A DNA stretch of 64,000 nt from Breznakibacter sp047600785. Its GTDB lineage: Bacteria; Bacteroidota; Bacteroidia; Bacteroidales; Marinilabiliaceae. A program made the position numbers and the translations under genes. Of this stretch, positions 9,472 to 16,987 are shown one piece after another. How positions within the stretch are numbered: the stretch's first letter is position 1; the number at the start of each line of letters is the position of its first letter. The notes under the pieces were generated by a model. That model made no database searches, was not told where the DNA came from, and saw nothing but the letters and a program-made list of their open reading frames with translations. The stretch spans positions 1,240,001 through 1,304,000 of the forward strand of contig JASGKH010000002.1 in NCBI GenBank assembly GCA_047600785.1, given 5' to 3'.

Positions 9472-10550
9472 GACTTATTTGCTTTGTTATTTTTTTCCCA
9501 ATAGTTTTCCAACGTTTTGGCTTCGGCGGCCGTAATATGCACTACCGCACCGTGTTTGGGCGAACTGAAATTGGTGGCTTTCATCACACCTTCATTGAAA
9601 TGCCCCAAATCTTTGAAATGAACAAAATCAGTCGTTTCACTGAATCCGAAATTGTGCGGGTTGATGCCATATATATCATACATCAATATCCATTTATCTT
9701 CACCAATGCGTTTCCATACGTTGGGCGCTTCGCAGGCTTTAGGCTCGGGGTCGTACCATTTGTCATCATACACATAACCCGTATGAAGACTGTCGGACAC
9801 AGCCTGTTTAATGCCCGCAGTACCGTCGTGGGAAACATAAAAAAGATGGTATTTGCTGTCCACTTTGGTTATGTCGCCGTCGATATAACTCTTGTTATAT
9901 TTGGGATATTGAAATAACAGTTTGGGTTCTGTTTCCAATGCGGTAAAATCTTTGTTGAGGTAGGCATAATACATTTGGTTTAACCCGTTGCCGAAACGCA
10001 GGGTAAAATATATCATCATCTGTCCTTTTACTTCATCGTAAATCAATTCCGGTGCCCAGGCACAACCTGTTTTTTCCCATCCGGGAAAAGCCTTATCCAC
10101 ACGCAGGAGCGTATGCGACCAGTTGATGAGGTCTTTTGATTTCATCAGCACCATATTCTTGTTATTGCCCCAGCCAAACTCTTTTCCGTCACGCTCCCAT
10201 TCTGTTTCACGAATCCCTTTTTGTTTGGCATAAATATGCAAATCCGTCATGGCCATGTAAAAACACCCATCATTGCCCCGCATGATATAGGGGTCACGAA
10301 CGCCTTTTTGTTCGGCAATAGTGTCACCACCAATAACAGGCTTTCCATTATTGACATCGGTAAAAGAATAACCATCCTTACTTAAGGCAAAATACAGGCT
10401 GTGCGAATCATCTTTAAAATACACCATGAGATAGGCCGCCATGTTTTTTTCAGATGATGTCAGAGAACGGCTTTCCGCAACGGCTTTTTTCTGCAAAGAG
10501 CAAGCGCATAAACTGCTTGCCATAAATAAAACACAGAGAATGTTTTTCAT
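9468..10550 (-). CDS. GH43 glycosidase, lipoprotein
   Basis: 360 aa. The N-terminus has a short hydrophobic segment ending in a Cys-containing lipobox (SSLCACS, C15 or C17), so it is probably a lipoprotein anchored in the envelope. A single GH43 beta-propeller carries the general base D86 in VRDPYIM and resembles the first half of the tandem GH43 at 3124-5055 (both have the MAxxDL/MxxTDM and WAPELIYD/WAPQTIYD patterns). Likely alpha-L-arabinofuranosidase or related exo-enzyme. Coupled to GH31 by a 4-bp overlap and 12 bp after GH27. Confidence 0.88.
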   Translation of the reverse strand: MKNILCVLFMASSLCACSLQKKAVAESRSLTSSEKNMAAYLMVYFKDDSHSLYFALSKDGYSFTDVNNGKPVIGGDTIAEQKGVRDPYIMRGNDGCFYMAMTDLHIYAKQKGIRETEWERDGKEFGWGNNKNMVLMKSKDLINWSHTLLRVDKAFPGWEKTGCAWAPELIYDEVKGQMMIYFTLRFGNGLNQMYYAYLNKDFTALETEPKLLFQYPKYNKSYIDGDITKVDSKYHLFYVSHDGTAGIKQAVSDSLHTGYVYDDKWYDPEPKACEAPNVWKRIGEDKWILMYDIYGINPHNFGFSETTDFVHFKDLGHFNEGVMKATNFSSPKHGAVVHITAAEAKTLENYWEKNNKANKS

Positions 10551-10561
10551 TTTGCAGGTAG

Positions 10562-11887
10562 TTATTTGATATTTAATAAAATGCAGGCGTGAGGTTTCAG
10601 GTTGAACGTGATTTGGTTTTCAAATTTCCCCAAACTCTTTTTGCCCCACATATCCCAAACGTTGTGCTTGCCGCTCAATCCCAATTCGTTAAAGCTGACC
10701 GAAACATCCTGGCTTTCGGCGTCTTTCAGATTAAACAGGGCCAGATAAACATCGCCGTTATCCTTGTTGCGGGAGGTGATTGCCACTTTGCCGTCTTTTT
10801 GGAAAACCTGCCGGACCTGGCTGCCTTCACGGTGCATTTTCAGCACATCCCTGTTGGTCAGAAGCGACAGGGTGAAGGCGTCGTTGCTCGGTAAATCGCC
10901 TCCAAACATCAATGGTGAACGCAGAATCGTGAAAAACGTCATCAGCGAATATTGTTCGTCCCTTGTCAGCCTTGTCATGCGGTCCTGCCCGCGCTCGCCG
11001 CGAATGGAGATACGCCCCAGGGGAATCATGTCGCAATCGGGGAAAGTGGGAGAAATGTACGGATACCAGCCTTCGGCCACTTTCATCAGATGGGTCAGGT
11101 GCCCCCACGTGTCCCATACATCATCCACCATCCGCCACATGTTGGCATGGGTACTGACGTGTTGCGCCTCGCCCACCGGTGTTTCGCCGGGCGAAGTGCT
11201 CAACACGATTGGACGCCCGCAACGGTCTATCGCTTTGCGGATCATTTCTATTTCCGCTTTGTGGTAAGGGTTTGAAAGGTCATCGACTTTTATGAAATCC
11301 ACGCCCCAGGATGCATATAATTCGATTATCGAGTTATAGTATTCCTGCCCCCCCGGTACATCTTTTATGGTGTAATTGTCGCGTAGCCACTTGCATTGCA
11401 GTTCGGTGGAATAAATCTGGTCGGCGGTCATGTCCGTCCCCTTGATTTTCAGCTTGCGCTCAACGGCGATTTTCGGGATTCCCCGCATGATGTGGATACC
11501 GAACTTCAATCCCTTTTTATGTACATAATCGGATAAGGGTTTGAACCCGTTTCCATTGGCGGCGGAAGGAAAGCGGTTTACGGCGGGCTGGTAACGCCCG
11601 AACCCATCGATCACATAGCGGGGATCGGTTTGGTTGTAGCCGCCTGCCTTGTCGTTTTCGACAAACCAGCGGATATCCACCACAACGTACTGCCAACCGT
11701 ATTTTTTCAATTTCCCGGCCATATAATCGGCGTTTGCCTTCACTTCGTGTTCTTCAACGGTGGGCCCGTAACAGTCCCACGAGTTCCAGCCCATTGGCGG
11801 TGTGGTGGCCCACGACCGAAAATCTTTTTGCGAAAACGCACAATTGGCGCACAACATCATGCTTAGTAAAACAATAGCCTTTTTCAT
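10562..11887 (-). CDS. GH27 alpha-galactosidase / beta-L-arabinopyranosidase family
   Basis: 441 aa from the ATG at 11887, which begins a clean signal peptide (MKKAIVLLSMMLCANCAFSQ); a longer frame upstream has no support. Family marks are PPMGWNSWDCYG (30-41), the nucleophile D202 in FIKVDD and the acid/base region WRMVDD (D255/D256), followed by a C-terminal beta-sandwich. It would release terminal alpha-galactose or, as some GH27 members do, beta-L-arabinopyranose. It is the first gene of the glycosidase run (10562 to 3124). Confidence 0.9.
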   Translation of the reverse strand: MKKAIVLLSMMLCANCAFSQKDFRSWATTPPMGWNSWDCYGPTVEEHEVKANADYMAGKLKKYGWQYVVVDIRWFVENDKAGGYNQTDPRYVIDGFGRYQPAVNRFPSAANGNGFKPLSDYVHKKGLKFGIHIMRGIPKIAVERKLKIKGTDMTADQIYSTELQCKWLRDNYTIKDVPGGQEYYNSIIELYASWGVDFIKVDDLSNPYHKAEIEMIRKAIDRCGRPIVLSTSPGETPVGEAQHVSTHANMWRMVDDVWDTWGHLTHLMKVAEGWYPYISPTFPDCDMIPLGRISIRGERGQDRMTRLTRDEQYSLMTFFTILRSPLMFGGDLPSNDAFTLSLLTNRDVLKMHREGSQVRQVFQKDGKVAITSRNKDNGDVYLALFNLKDAESQDVSVSFNELGLSGKHNVWDMWGKKSLGKFENQITFNLKPHACILLNIK

Positions 11888-12097
11888 TGTCTGCTTGTTG
11901 ATATACTTATTTTTTCCTGTTCTTCCGGATGCAAAGTTCGAACTATAATTCCGGCCCATATGTCATATTTTCGTCAATTCATGATTAAAAACCGGACAAT
12001 CCGGGATATAATTTGCCTGTGCTTTATCCCCGGAAGCGGATGGGACGGAAGCCGGCACACCGGCATAGCCTGACAGGTTCGTGTTGCCGAATTTTAC

Positions 12098-12110
12098 CCG
12101 GCAGGGACAT
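12098..12110 (+). repeat. 13-bp direct repeat, left copy
   Basis: CCGGCAGGGACAT is identical to 14770-14782. The two copies lie in the intergenic gaps on either side of the ATPase/DUF4469 gene pair. The rest of the 11888-12151 gap shows only short GC-rich dyads such as GCCGGCACACCGGC. Confidence 0.6.
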
Positions 12111-12151
12111 TGTCCATCGTTCGAATCATTTGACATTTGCATATAAAAGTT

Positions 12152-13474
12152 TTACATGTCTTCCAACGACAAACAAACCATCTCAATCCGATACTTAGTT
12201 AATAGTTTATTCTTTAATTGCTCCACCTTTGCTGCCAGCAGCTCAGGCTTGAAATTCTTCTTCTGTCGTTTTATTTCTGCTGCTATCGCTTGGTTTTTCT
12301 CCAATTTCAGGGCAACAATATCAATTTCATTCTGATTGCCTTTAGGCTCCCACCACGAACCGATGGCACGGTATTGAAAACTTTCGGCAAACTGCTGTTT
12401 GAAATATCTTTCCAACATAATACCCGAATAGGTAGGGTAATCAGATTTAATGATAGCCTGTAAGCCGATATAGTTCTTTATCTCTATCAGCGAGCGATGT
12501 CGGTCGAAGTAGTTAAACCAGAATCGGATGAAATTATCCTGTATCTCATATCGAACAGCCTGACTTCCTTCTTTTGCCAATATTGGGCGCTGGCGGACTA
12601 TGATGTTATAATCTTCGATCAACCGCTTGATCTGACCGCCTATACTTTTATCCCCCAATGCCGCTTCTATTTCAGGTTGTGTATTGATACCGCCCGAAAT
12701 GGCACTTAAAATAGAGAAATAGGTCGCATAATTTTTCCCGAATTCTTCTATCAACAGGTTCTTCCCTTCATCGGTAAAAGGAGAGTTTTCCCGGACCATG
12801 AAAGAAATCATTTCATCCACACCCAATGTAATGTTATCACAGAACAACTCAACATACTTGGGAACTCCACCTGTAAACGAATAGAGGGCGAGCAAATCAT
12901 CGTGGGTGTAATCGGGATTGTAATCACGCATAATTTCTTTCAACGTGGTCAAATCAAAAGCTGATAGTTTGATGATGTTATCCGCTCTGCCAAACAGGGG
13001 TTCTTTGTTGTTCCGGAATATTTTCTGCATCAACGAATACACAGAGCCCGACACAATCAAATTCATTTTGGATTTCTTGCGATAGGTATCCCAAATGTTT
13101 TGCACATCGCTGTACACCGATTCATTGATGTTGTAGAACTCCTGAAATTCATCGATAACAAGATTAAACGATCTGTTCGAGGCCAACTCCATTAGATATT
13201 GGAATAATGACCGGAAAGTCCGTATTTCCCCGGGAACAAACGTGTCCAGCGATTGACTGATAACCGGAATAAACTCCGAACAAAGCGTAGCTTCATTTTT
13301 ACGGCCAACAAACAGATAGACTGTTGGCAAATTCCCGACCGATTTCATGATAAGGCTTGTTTTGCCGATTCTTCTTCTTCCGGTTACGATTGTCAGACGG
13401 GAATGGTCACTGAACGATAAGTTCTGTATCCGTTGCAGTTCGGCTAACTCGCTTGTTCTATTATAAAATTTCAT
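12152..13474 (-). CDS. AAA ATPase with C-terminal DUF234 (PD-(D/E)XK-like) domain
   Basis: 440 aa from the ATG at 13474, preceded by a good AAGAAGAGGG ribosome site; the frame stays open further upstream but without family similarity. The archaeal-type STAND-like ATPase domain has Walker A GRRRIGKTS (32-40) and Walker B NLVIDEF (D108, E109). A winged-helix region follows, and a C-terminal DUF234 domain with E383-x-D385 and E400-I-K402 fits a PD-(D/E)XK nuclease-type core. The biological role of this family is not established. The gene looks more AT-rich than the SusC/SusD genes, and it has no obvious link to glycan use, so it may be a transferred element. Confidence 0.85.
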   Translation of the reverse strand: MKFYNRTSELAELQRIQNLSFSDHSRLTIVTGRRRIGKTSLIMKSVGNLPTVYLFVGRKNEATLCSEFIPVISQSLDTFVPGEIRTFRSLFQYLMELASNRSFNLVIDEFQEFYNINESVYSDVQNIWDTYRKKSKMNLIVSGSVYSLMQKIFRNNKEPLFGRADNIIKLSAFDLTTLKEIMRDYNPDYTHDDLLALYSFTGGVPKYVELFCDNITLGVDEMISFMVRENSPFTDEGKNLLIEEFGKNYATYFSILSAISGGINTQPEIEAALGDKSIGGQIKRLIEDYNIIVRQRPILAKEGSQAVRYEIQDNFIRFWFNYFDRHRSLIEIKNYIGLQAIIKSDYPTYSGIMLERYFKQQFAESFQYRAIGSWWEPKGNQNEIDIVALKLEKNQAIAAEIKRQKKNFKPELLAAKVEQLKNKLLTKYRIEMVCLSLEDM

Positions 13475-13824
13475 GCCCTCTTCTTTTGTTACGGCCGTAA
13501 CTATTACGACAGTTACAAAAATAGTGAAAAGTGAAGTATGCATGTAATGATTCTCAATCTTAAGTTTATAGCGGTTTTTCCGAATGTTATCCTCTTCAAT
13601 CCAGCGAGTCCTTTGGCTAGTTTTAATGTATCGCATGCCTCCCGGACAACCTCCAATTTTGCAGAGCGTACCATTGCCCCGGTTCCCCTGTCCTGTGTTG
13701 TCCGGACACCCGAGGTCCCCGGCACGTTGGCGCCGGCACATGTGTTTCTTCCATCCGTCAGAAAAGCCTCGGCCTCTCGTCCTGTAGCGCGACAGGCAAG
13801 TCCGGCAAATTTCAATACAATGCT

Positions 13825-13893
13825 GCTAACGGCGAATTAGCCACACTGCTAACAGCGCGTTAGTAACGTTACTAACGCGCTGCGAGTGGGGTT
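13825..13893. repeat. 23-bp-period palindromic array (three units) with a 30-bp perfect palindrome
   Basis: Units begin at 13825, 13848 and 13871 (GCTAAC, GCTAAC, ACTAAC), exactly 23 bp apart. Units 1 and 2 contain the dyad CTAAC-N5-(G/A)TTAG. Bases 13853-13882 form a perfect 30-bp palindrome with no loop (arms CAGCGCGTTAGTAAC). It begins 16 bp past the DUF4469 stop on its transcribed strand and lacks a T-tract. The remainder of 13475-13824 shows no gene I can support; a weaker dyad CCTGT/ACAGG lies at 13781-13795. Confidence 0.85.
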
Positions 13894-13908
13894 GCCGGCA
13901 TGCCCTCG

Positions 13909-14628
13909 TCAAGCGATGACAACCGATGCACCGAAAATAACGCTCCTGGGTTGCTTCAAGGTGGTGTTTCCCCCGCTGTACTGCGTGGTCACCGACAGTT
14001 CGTATTCCCCGGCCCCGGGCAAAGCCGGCACGAAGATGAGCAGCCGCGAAGGCTCGTTGATGACGATGTCCGCCGGATCGAGACGTGTCACCGTGCCTGT
14101 GGCCGTGTTGGTAAATGCCACGCCGCAGGACGGGTCATCCCCCGCGATTTTCAGGTACGAGCCTTTGATTTCGGCGTTGCGGCCTTGGGTCAATGTGCCG
14201 TCGGTTTTACCGGTAACGGTGTCGGTGAGGCTGGTTATTTCCAGCGGGTCGGACTGTTCGCCGAGGATCACCACTGCGGTTTCGGCAATTGCCGTGCGCA
14301 GGTCGGCTCCCTGCGTGATGGACGCGATGAGGGAATTGGTCTCTGGATTCCATGTCTTGCCGTAAAAGGCCCCTTTGATGACGGGCCGCATGTACACCAG
14401 CCCGGTGTTCACGTTGTGACCCGACACGAGCAGTTCGGCCGCCTTGCGGTTGAAGCGGGTGACGACGTCGATCACCGTTTCGCGTTTGAGCTCCATTCCT
14501 TCCTTTTCCAGTTCGTCAACGATTCCTGTAACACCCACGCTGCCGACCGTCACGGGAACGGCTACGTAATCGTTCGGATCGGGCGTCAGGACGTTTTTCC
14601 GTATCCAGGCGTTCAATTTTTTTGCCAT
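13909..14628 (-). CDS. HU/IHF-like DNA-binding protein with DUF4469 Ig-like domain
   Basis: 239 aa. The N-terminal ~120 residues (MAKKLNAWIRKNVLTPDPND...) match the Bacteroidetes HU/IHF-like family typified by Bvu_2165. The C-terminal ~100 residues form the DUF4469 Ig-like beta domain, with GSYLKIAGDD and LIFVPALPGAGEYELSV patterns. Such proteins are taken to bind DNA, but their function is unknown. There is no signal peptide, so it is cytosolic. It lies between SusD and the glycosidases, next to a 23-bp repeat array, an unusual place for a PUL. Confidence 0.8.
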   Translation of the reverse strand: MAKKLNAWIRKNVLTPDPNDYVAVPVTVGSVGVTGIVDELEKEGMELKRETVIDVVTRFNRKAAELLVSGHNVNTGLVYMRPVIKGAFYGKTWNPETNSLIASITQGADLRTAIAETAVVILGEQSDPLEITSLTDTVTGKTDGTLTQGRNAEIKGSYLKIAGDDPSCGVAFTNTATGTVTRLDPADIVINEPSRLLIFVPALPGAGEYELSVTTQYSGGNTTLKQPRSVIFGASVVIA

Positions 14629-14736
14629 GATTGCTTCTGTTTTTGGTTAATAAAATAATCGATCCACAAATCCATTGGTTTACAAAGGGTTTTCACCGCC
14701 AGCTGTCGACCAGTGGCTGTTGTTAACCGTGAAAAA

Positions 14737-14782
14737 TGCCGGCGGACATTGCCCGAAAGCTTGTATCCGCCGGCAGGGACAT
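14737..14782. repeat. GC-rich hairpin overlapping the right 13-bp direct repeat
   Basis: A 10-bp perfect inverted repeat (TGCCGGCGGA at 14737-14746, complement at 14766-14775) has a 19-nt loop. Its right arm overlaps the second CCGGCAGGGACAT copy (14770-14782). It lies past the SusD stop and upstream of the DUF4469 start, so it could be the SusD terminator or an element end. Nothing else is visible in 14629-14942. Confidence 0.6.
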
Positions 14783-14942
14783 CGTTATATGGACATGAAA
14801 ACCGTCATGCGACTGACAAGGTGCAGATCTGCCTTGTTCTTGTCATTTTCCATAGGCGATTAAATTCAGATAGGCAAAATAAAGCGGCCGGGACAGGTTA
14901 TCCGTTTTTTGTCTTTTTAACCTGTACGGCACCCCTGCTTGC

Positions 14943-16976
14943 TTATTCTGTCTTGTCTTCGTCGGCCACGGCATCCTGCCAATTGTCCCATTCGGGAGTA
15001 GAGGCATCGTAGCCGTCATAGCCAAAGTTCTGCATCAATTTCCCTTTGAGGTTCGCCGTAATGGACGAATTGGGAATGGGCCAGTAGAGATTGCGCTTGT
15101 CCATTTTGTAATAAAGGACCCGGTTGTTGGAAGTTATTCCGCCGCTGGTGTTGTACATGCCGCCTAAATTTACCGTGCGCTTATACCAGTAACTACTACT
15201 GCCGGTCAGTTCTGTTCCCGAGTTCTTGTCGTAGGTATCTACATTGTAAGTATTGCCCCATTCGTCGGGTTTCCCGCTCAGGGCAAGGCAATACGAAACG
15301 CGGCTTAGCTCCATGTGGCGCCATTCTTCAAGGTACAATTCGCGGGCACGTTCGTTCATAATATCGCCGATGGTCACGTCAGACGTGTAGAGCTGGCTGC
15401 ATTGCGCGCGCTGCCTGATCTCGTTCACATCGTCTTTCGCCGTGGCGTCGCCCATGTAGAATTTGGCTTCGGCGCGGAGCAGGTAAGCCTCCGCCAGCCG
15501 GTAAAGGTACCAGTCGGCAACGCTTCCCGTGGTAGCTCCGGTATATGCGTTGGAACCCTGGTTGGCTTCGTTTACCACATCATCGATAAATATTTTATAG
15601 TGCGGCCAGTCGAACCAGCAGCGGATGGTGTTGGTACACAGCGAGGCACCGGTAGTCGGGTGGTAGCGCGTGATGTGTTGTCCGCGGTAAGTCGTTGTGG
15701 AGGTGCCGTATTTCAACGAGTCCATCCTTACCCAGTTGCCCACTGCACTGTTATGGCGCAAATCGTTGGTATCTTCCGTTCCGTTGACAACCCATAAGCC
15801 GTGCTGCGCGAAGCCGGAGGGACGGATGGTCCCGATGCCGCGTCCGAGGGCCCGGCCGTAATCCAGATCGGCCCTGTAGTTGGCGTTATTCCGGGCATAG
15901 AGATCTATGGCGTTCTTTCCGTCGGGAGATTTCAAAGACGCCGAATTATACAAAGGCCCGAAAATACGCATGGTCGCGAACGTGATGTTCGATTCCGAAC
16001 CACGGTTGGGCATTCCCATAACCACTTCCTTGTTCGCGGCTATCAATTTGTTTTCGCAGCGGTGCAAGTCCCAGATGACGTTGCGTGTGATCGGCCATGT
16101 TTCGGATTCGCCACCGTTGTTATCAGTCCCGAAGGTGCTTTGCATCAACGAATAGCCCGAATGTTCGATCAGCGTATCTGCCTGCAGTTTGGCCTTTTCC
16201 CACTGCCCGGTTGCCAGGTAGCATTTGGTCAGCAACATGCGGCATGCACCCTTGTTGACCATTCCTATGTAGGTCATGTCTGCCTGGTCGGGCACCCACT
16301 GCACGGCAAATTCCATGTCCCTGGTAATCATATCAAGGATGGCCGCTTTTTTCGTGCTGCGGTAGTTTTGCTTGGGTACTTCCAGGATTTTGGTAACCAA
16401 TGGTACGTCCCCGTATTGGAAAACCAGTCCCATGTAGCGGTACGCGCGATGAAAATAGGCCCTGCCCTTGTAGATATTCCGGGTGTCCTCATCCAGGCTG
16501 GTCACATTATCCACATACGTGAGAACCGTGTTGGCATATTTGATGCCGTTGTAGGTCTCCGCCCAATAGTGGTTAATGTAATTGCCATCATTGCCGCCGG
16601 GGCCTGCCGCCCCGCTTGTGGGGGACAATCCGTCCGCGAAATTGAAATTGACGGAATTGCCGTCCACGTCCGTTTTGCCGTAAACAGCCAGGTCGGAAAA
16701 CATGTATTCCGTCCCGATAACCACCGAGTTGGAGTTCGAACTCACATTCGTCCAATAGGTACGGATATGCCTGTCACAGATGGCCATGGCCGCTATCAGG
16801 CCCGATTCGGTAGAGAAAGTGGTGCCCGGCTCGTAAATGGATAGCGGGTCGGGATCTAAGAAGTCCCTTGAACAACCGCTGAAAAACGCAGAACTGTACA
16901 ACAAGGTCGACAGTGCCAACACCGGCAACACGTTTTTCCGGTTCCTTTTATATTTATTTCCTATCATCATTTTCAT
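14943..16976 (-). CDS. SusD/RagB-type glycan-binding lipoprotein
   Basis: 677 aa from the ATG at 16976, chosen because a lipoprotein signal follows (hydrophobic segment ending SAFFSGC); the frame stays open further upstream inside the SusC end. The mature protein has the SusD-like helical TPR scaffold: FLDPDPLS at the start, YFHRAYRYMGLVFQYGDVPLV in the middle, and RARELYLEEWRHMELSR near the C-terminus. It caps the SusC channel and captures oligosaccharides at the cell surface. It follows SusC by only 11 bp. Confidence 0.95.
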   Translation of the reverse strand: MKMMIGNKYKRNRKNVLPVLALSTLLYSSAFFSGCSRDFLDPDPLSIYEPGTTFSTESGLIAAMAICDRHIRTYWTNVSSNSNSVVIGTEYMFSDLAVYGKTDVDGNSVNFNFADGLSPTSGAAGPGGNDGNYINHYWAETYNGIKYANTVLTYVDNVTSLDEDTRNIYKGRAYFHRAYRYMGLVFQYGDVPLVTKILEVPKQNYRSTKKAAILDMITRDMEFAVQWVPDQADMTYIGMVNKGACRMLLTKCYLATGQWEKAKLQADTLIEHSGYSLMQSTFGTDNNGGESETWPITRNVIWDLHRCENKLIAANKEVVMGMPNRGSESNITFATMRIFGPLYNSASLKSPDGKNAIDLYARNNANYRADLDYGRALGRGIGTIRPSGFAQHGLWVVNGTEDTNDLRHNSAVGNWVRMDSLKYGTSTTTYRGQHITRYHPTTGASLCTNTIRCWFDWPHYKIFIDDVVNEANQGSNAYTGATTGSVADWYLYRLAEAYLLRAEAKFYMGDATAKDDVNEIRQRAQCSQLYTSDVTIGDIMNERARELYLEEWRHMELSRVSYCLALSGKPDEWGNTYNVDTYDKNSGTELTGSSSYWYKRTVNLGGMYNTSGGITSNNRVLYYKMDKRNLYWPIPNSSITANLKGKLMQNFGYDGYDASTPEWDNWQDAVADEDKTE

Positions 16977-16987
16977 CTGTCCAAATT

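Noticed and set aside
13474..13741. Upstream extension of the ATPase to a start at 13741
   Set aside because: The added 89 residues show no domain, and the ATG at 13474 has a clear ribosome site and the family N-terminus.
13513..13815. 100-aa minus-strand frame between the ATPase and DUF4469 genes
   Set aside because: Overlaps the ATPase start only slightly and could be a relic, but it has no family pattern, no ribosome site and low-complexity composition, so it is not annotated.
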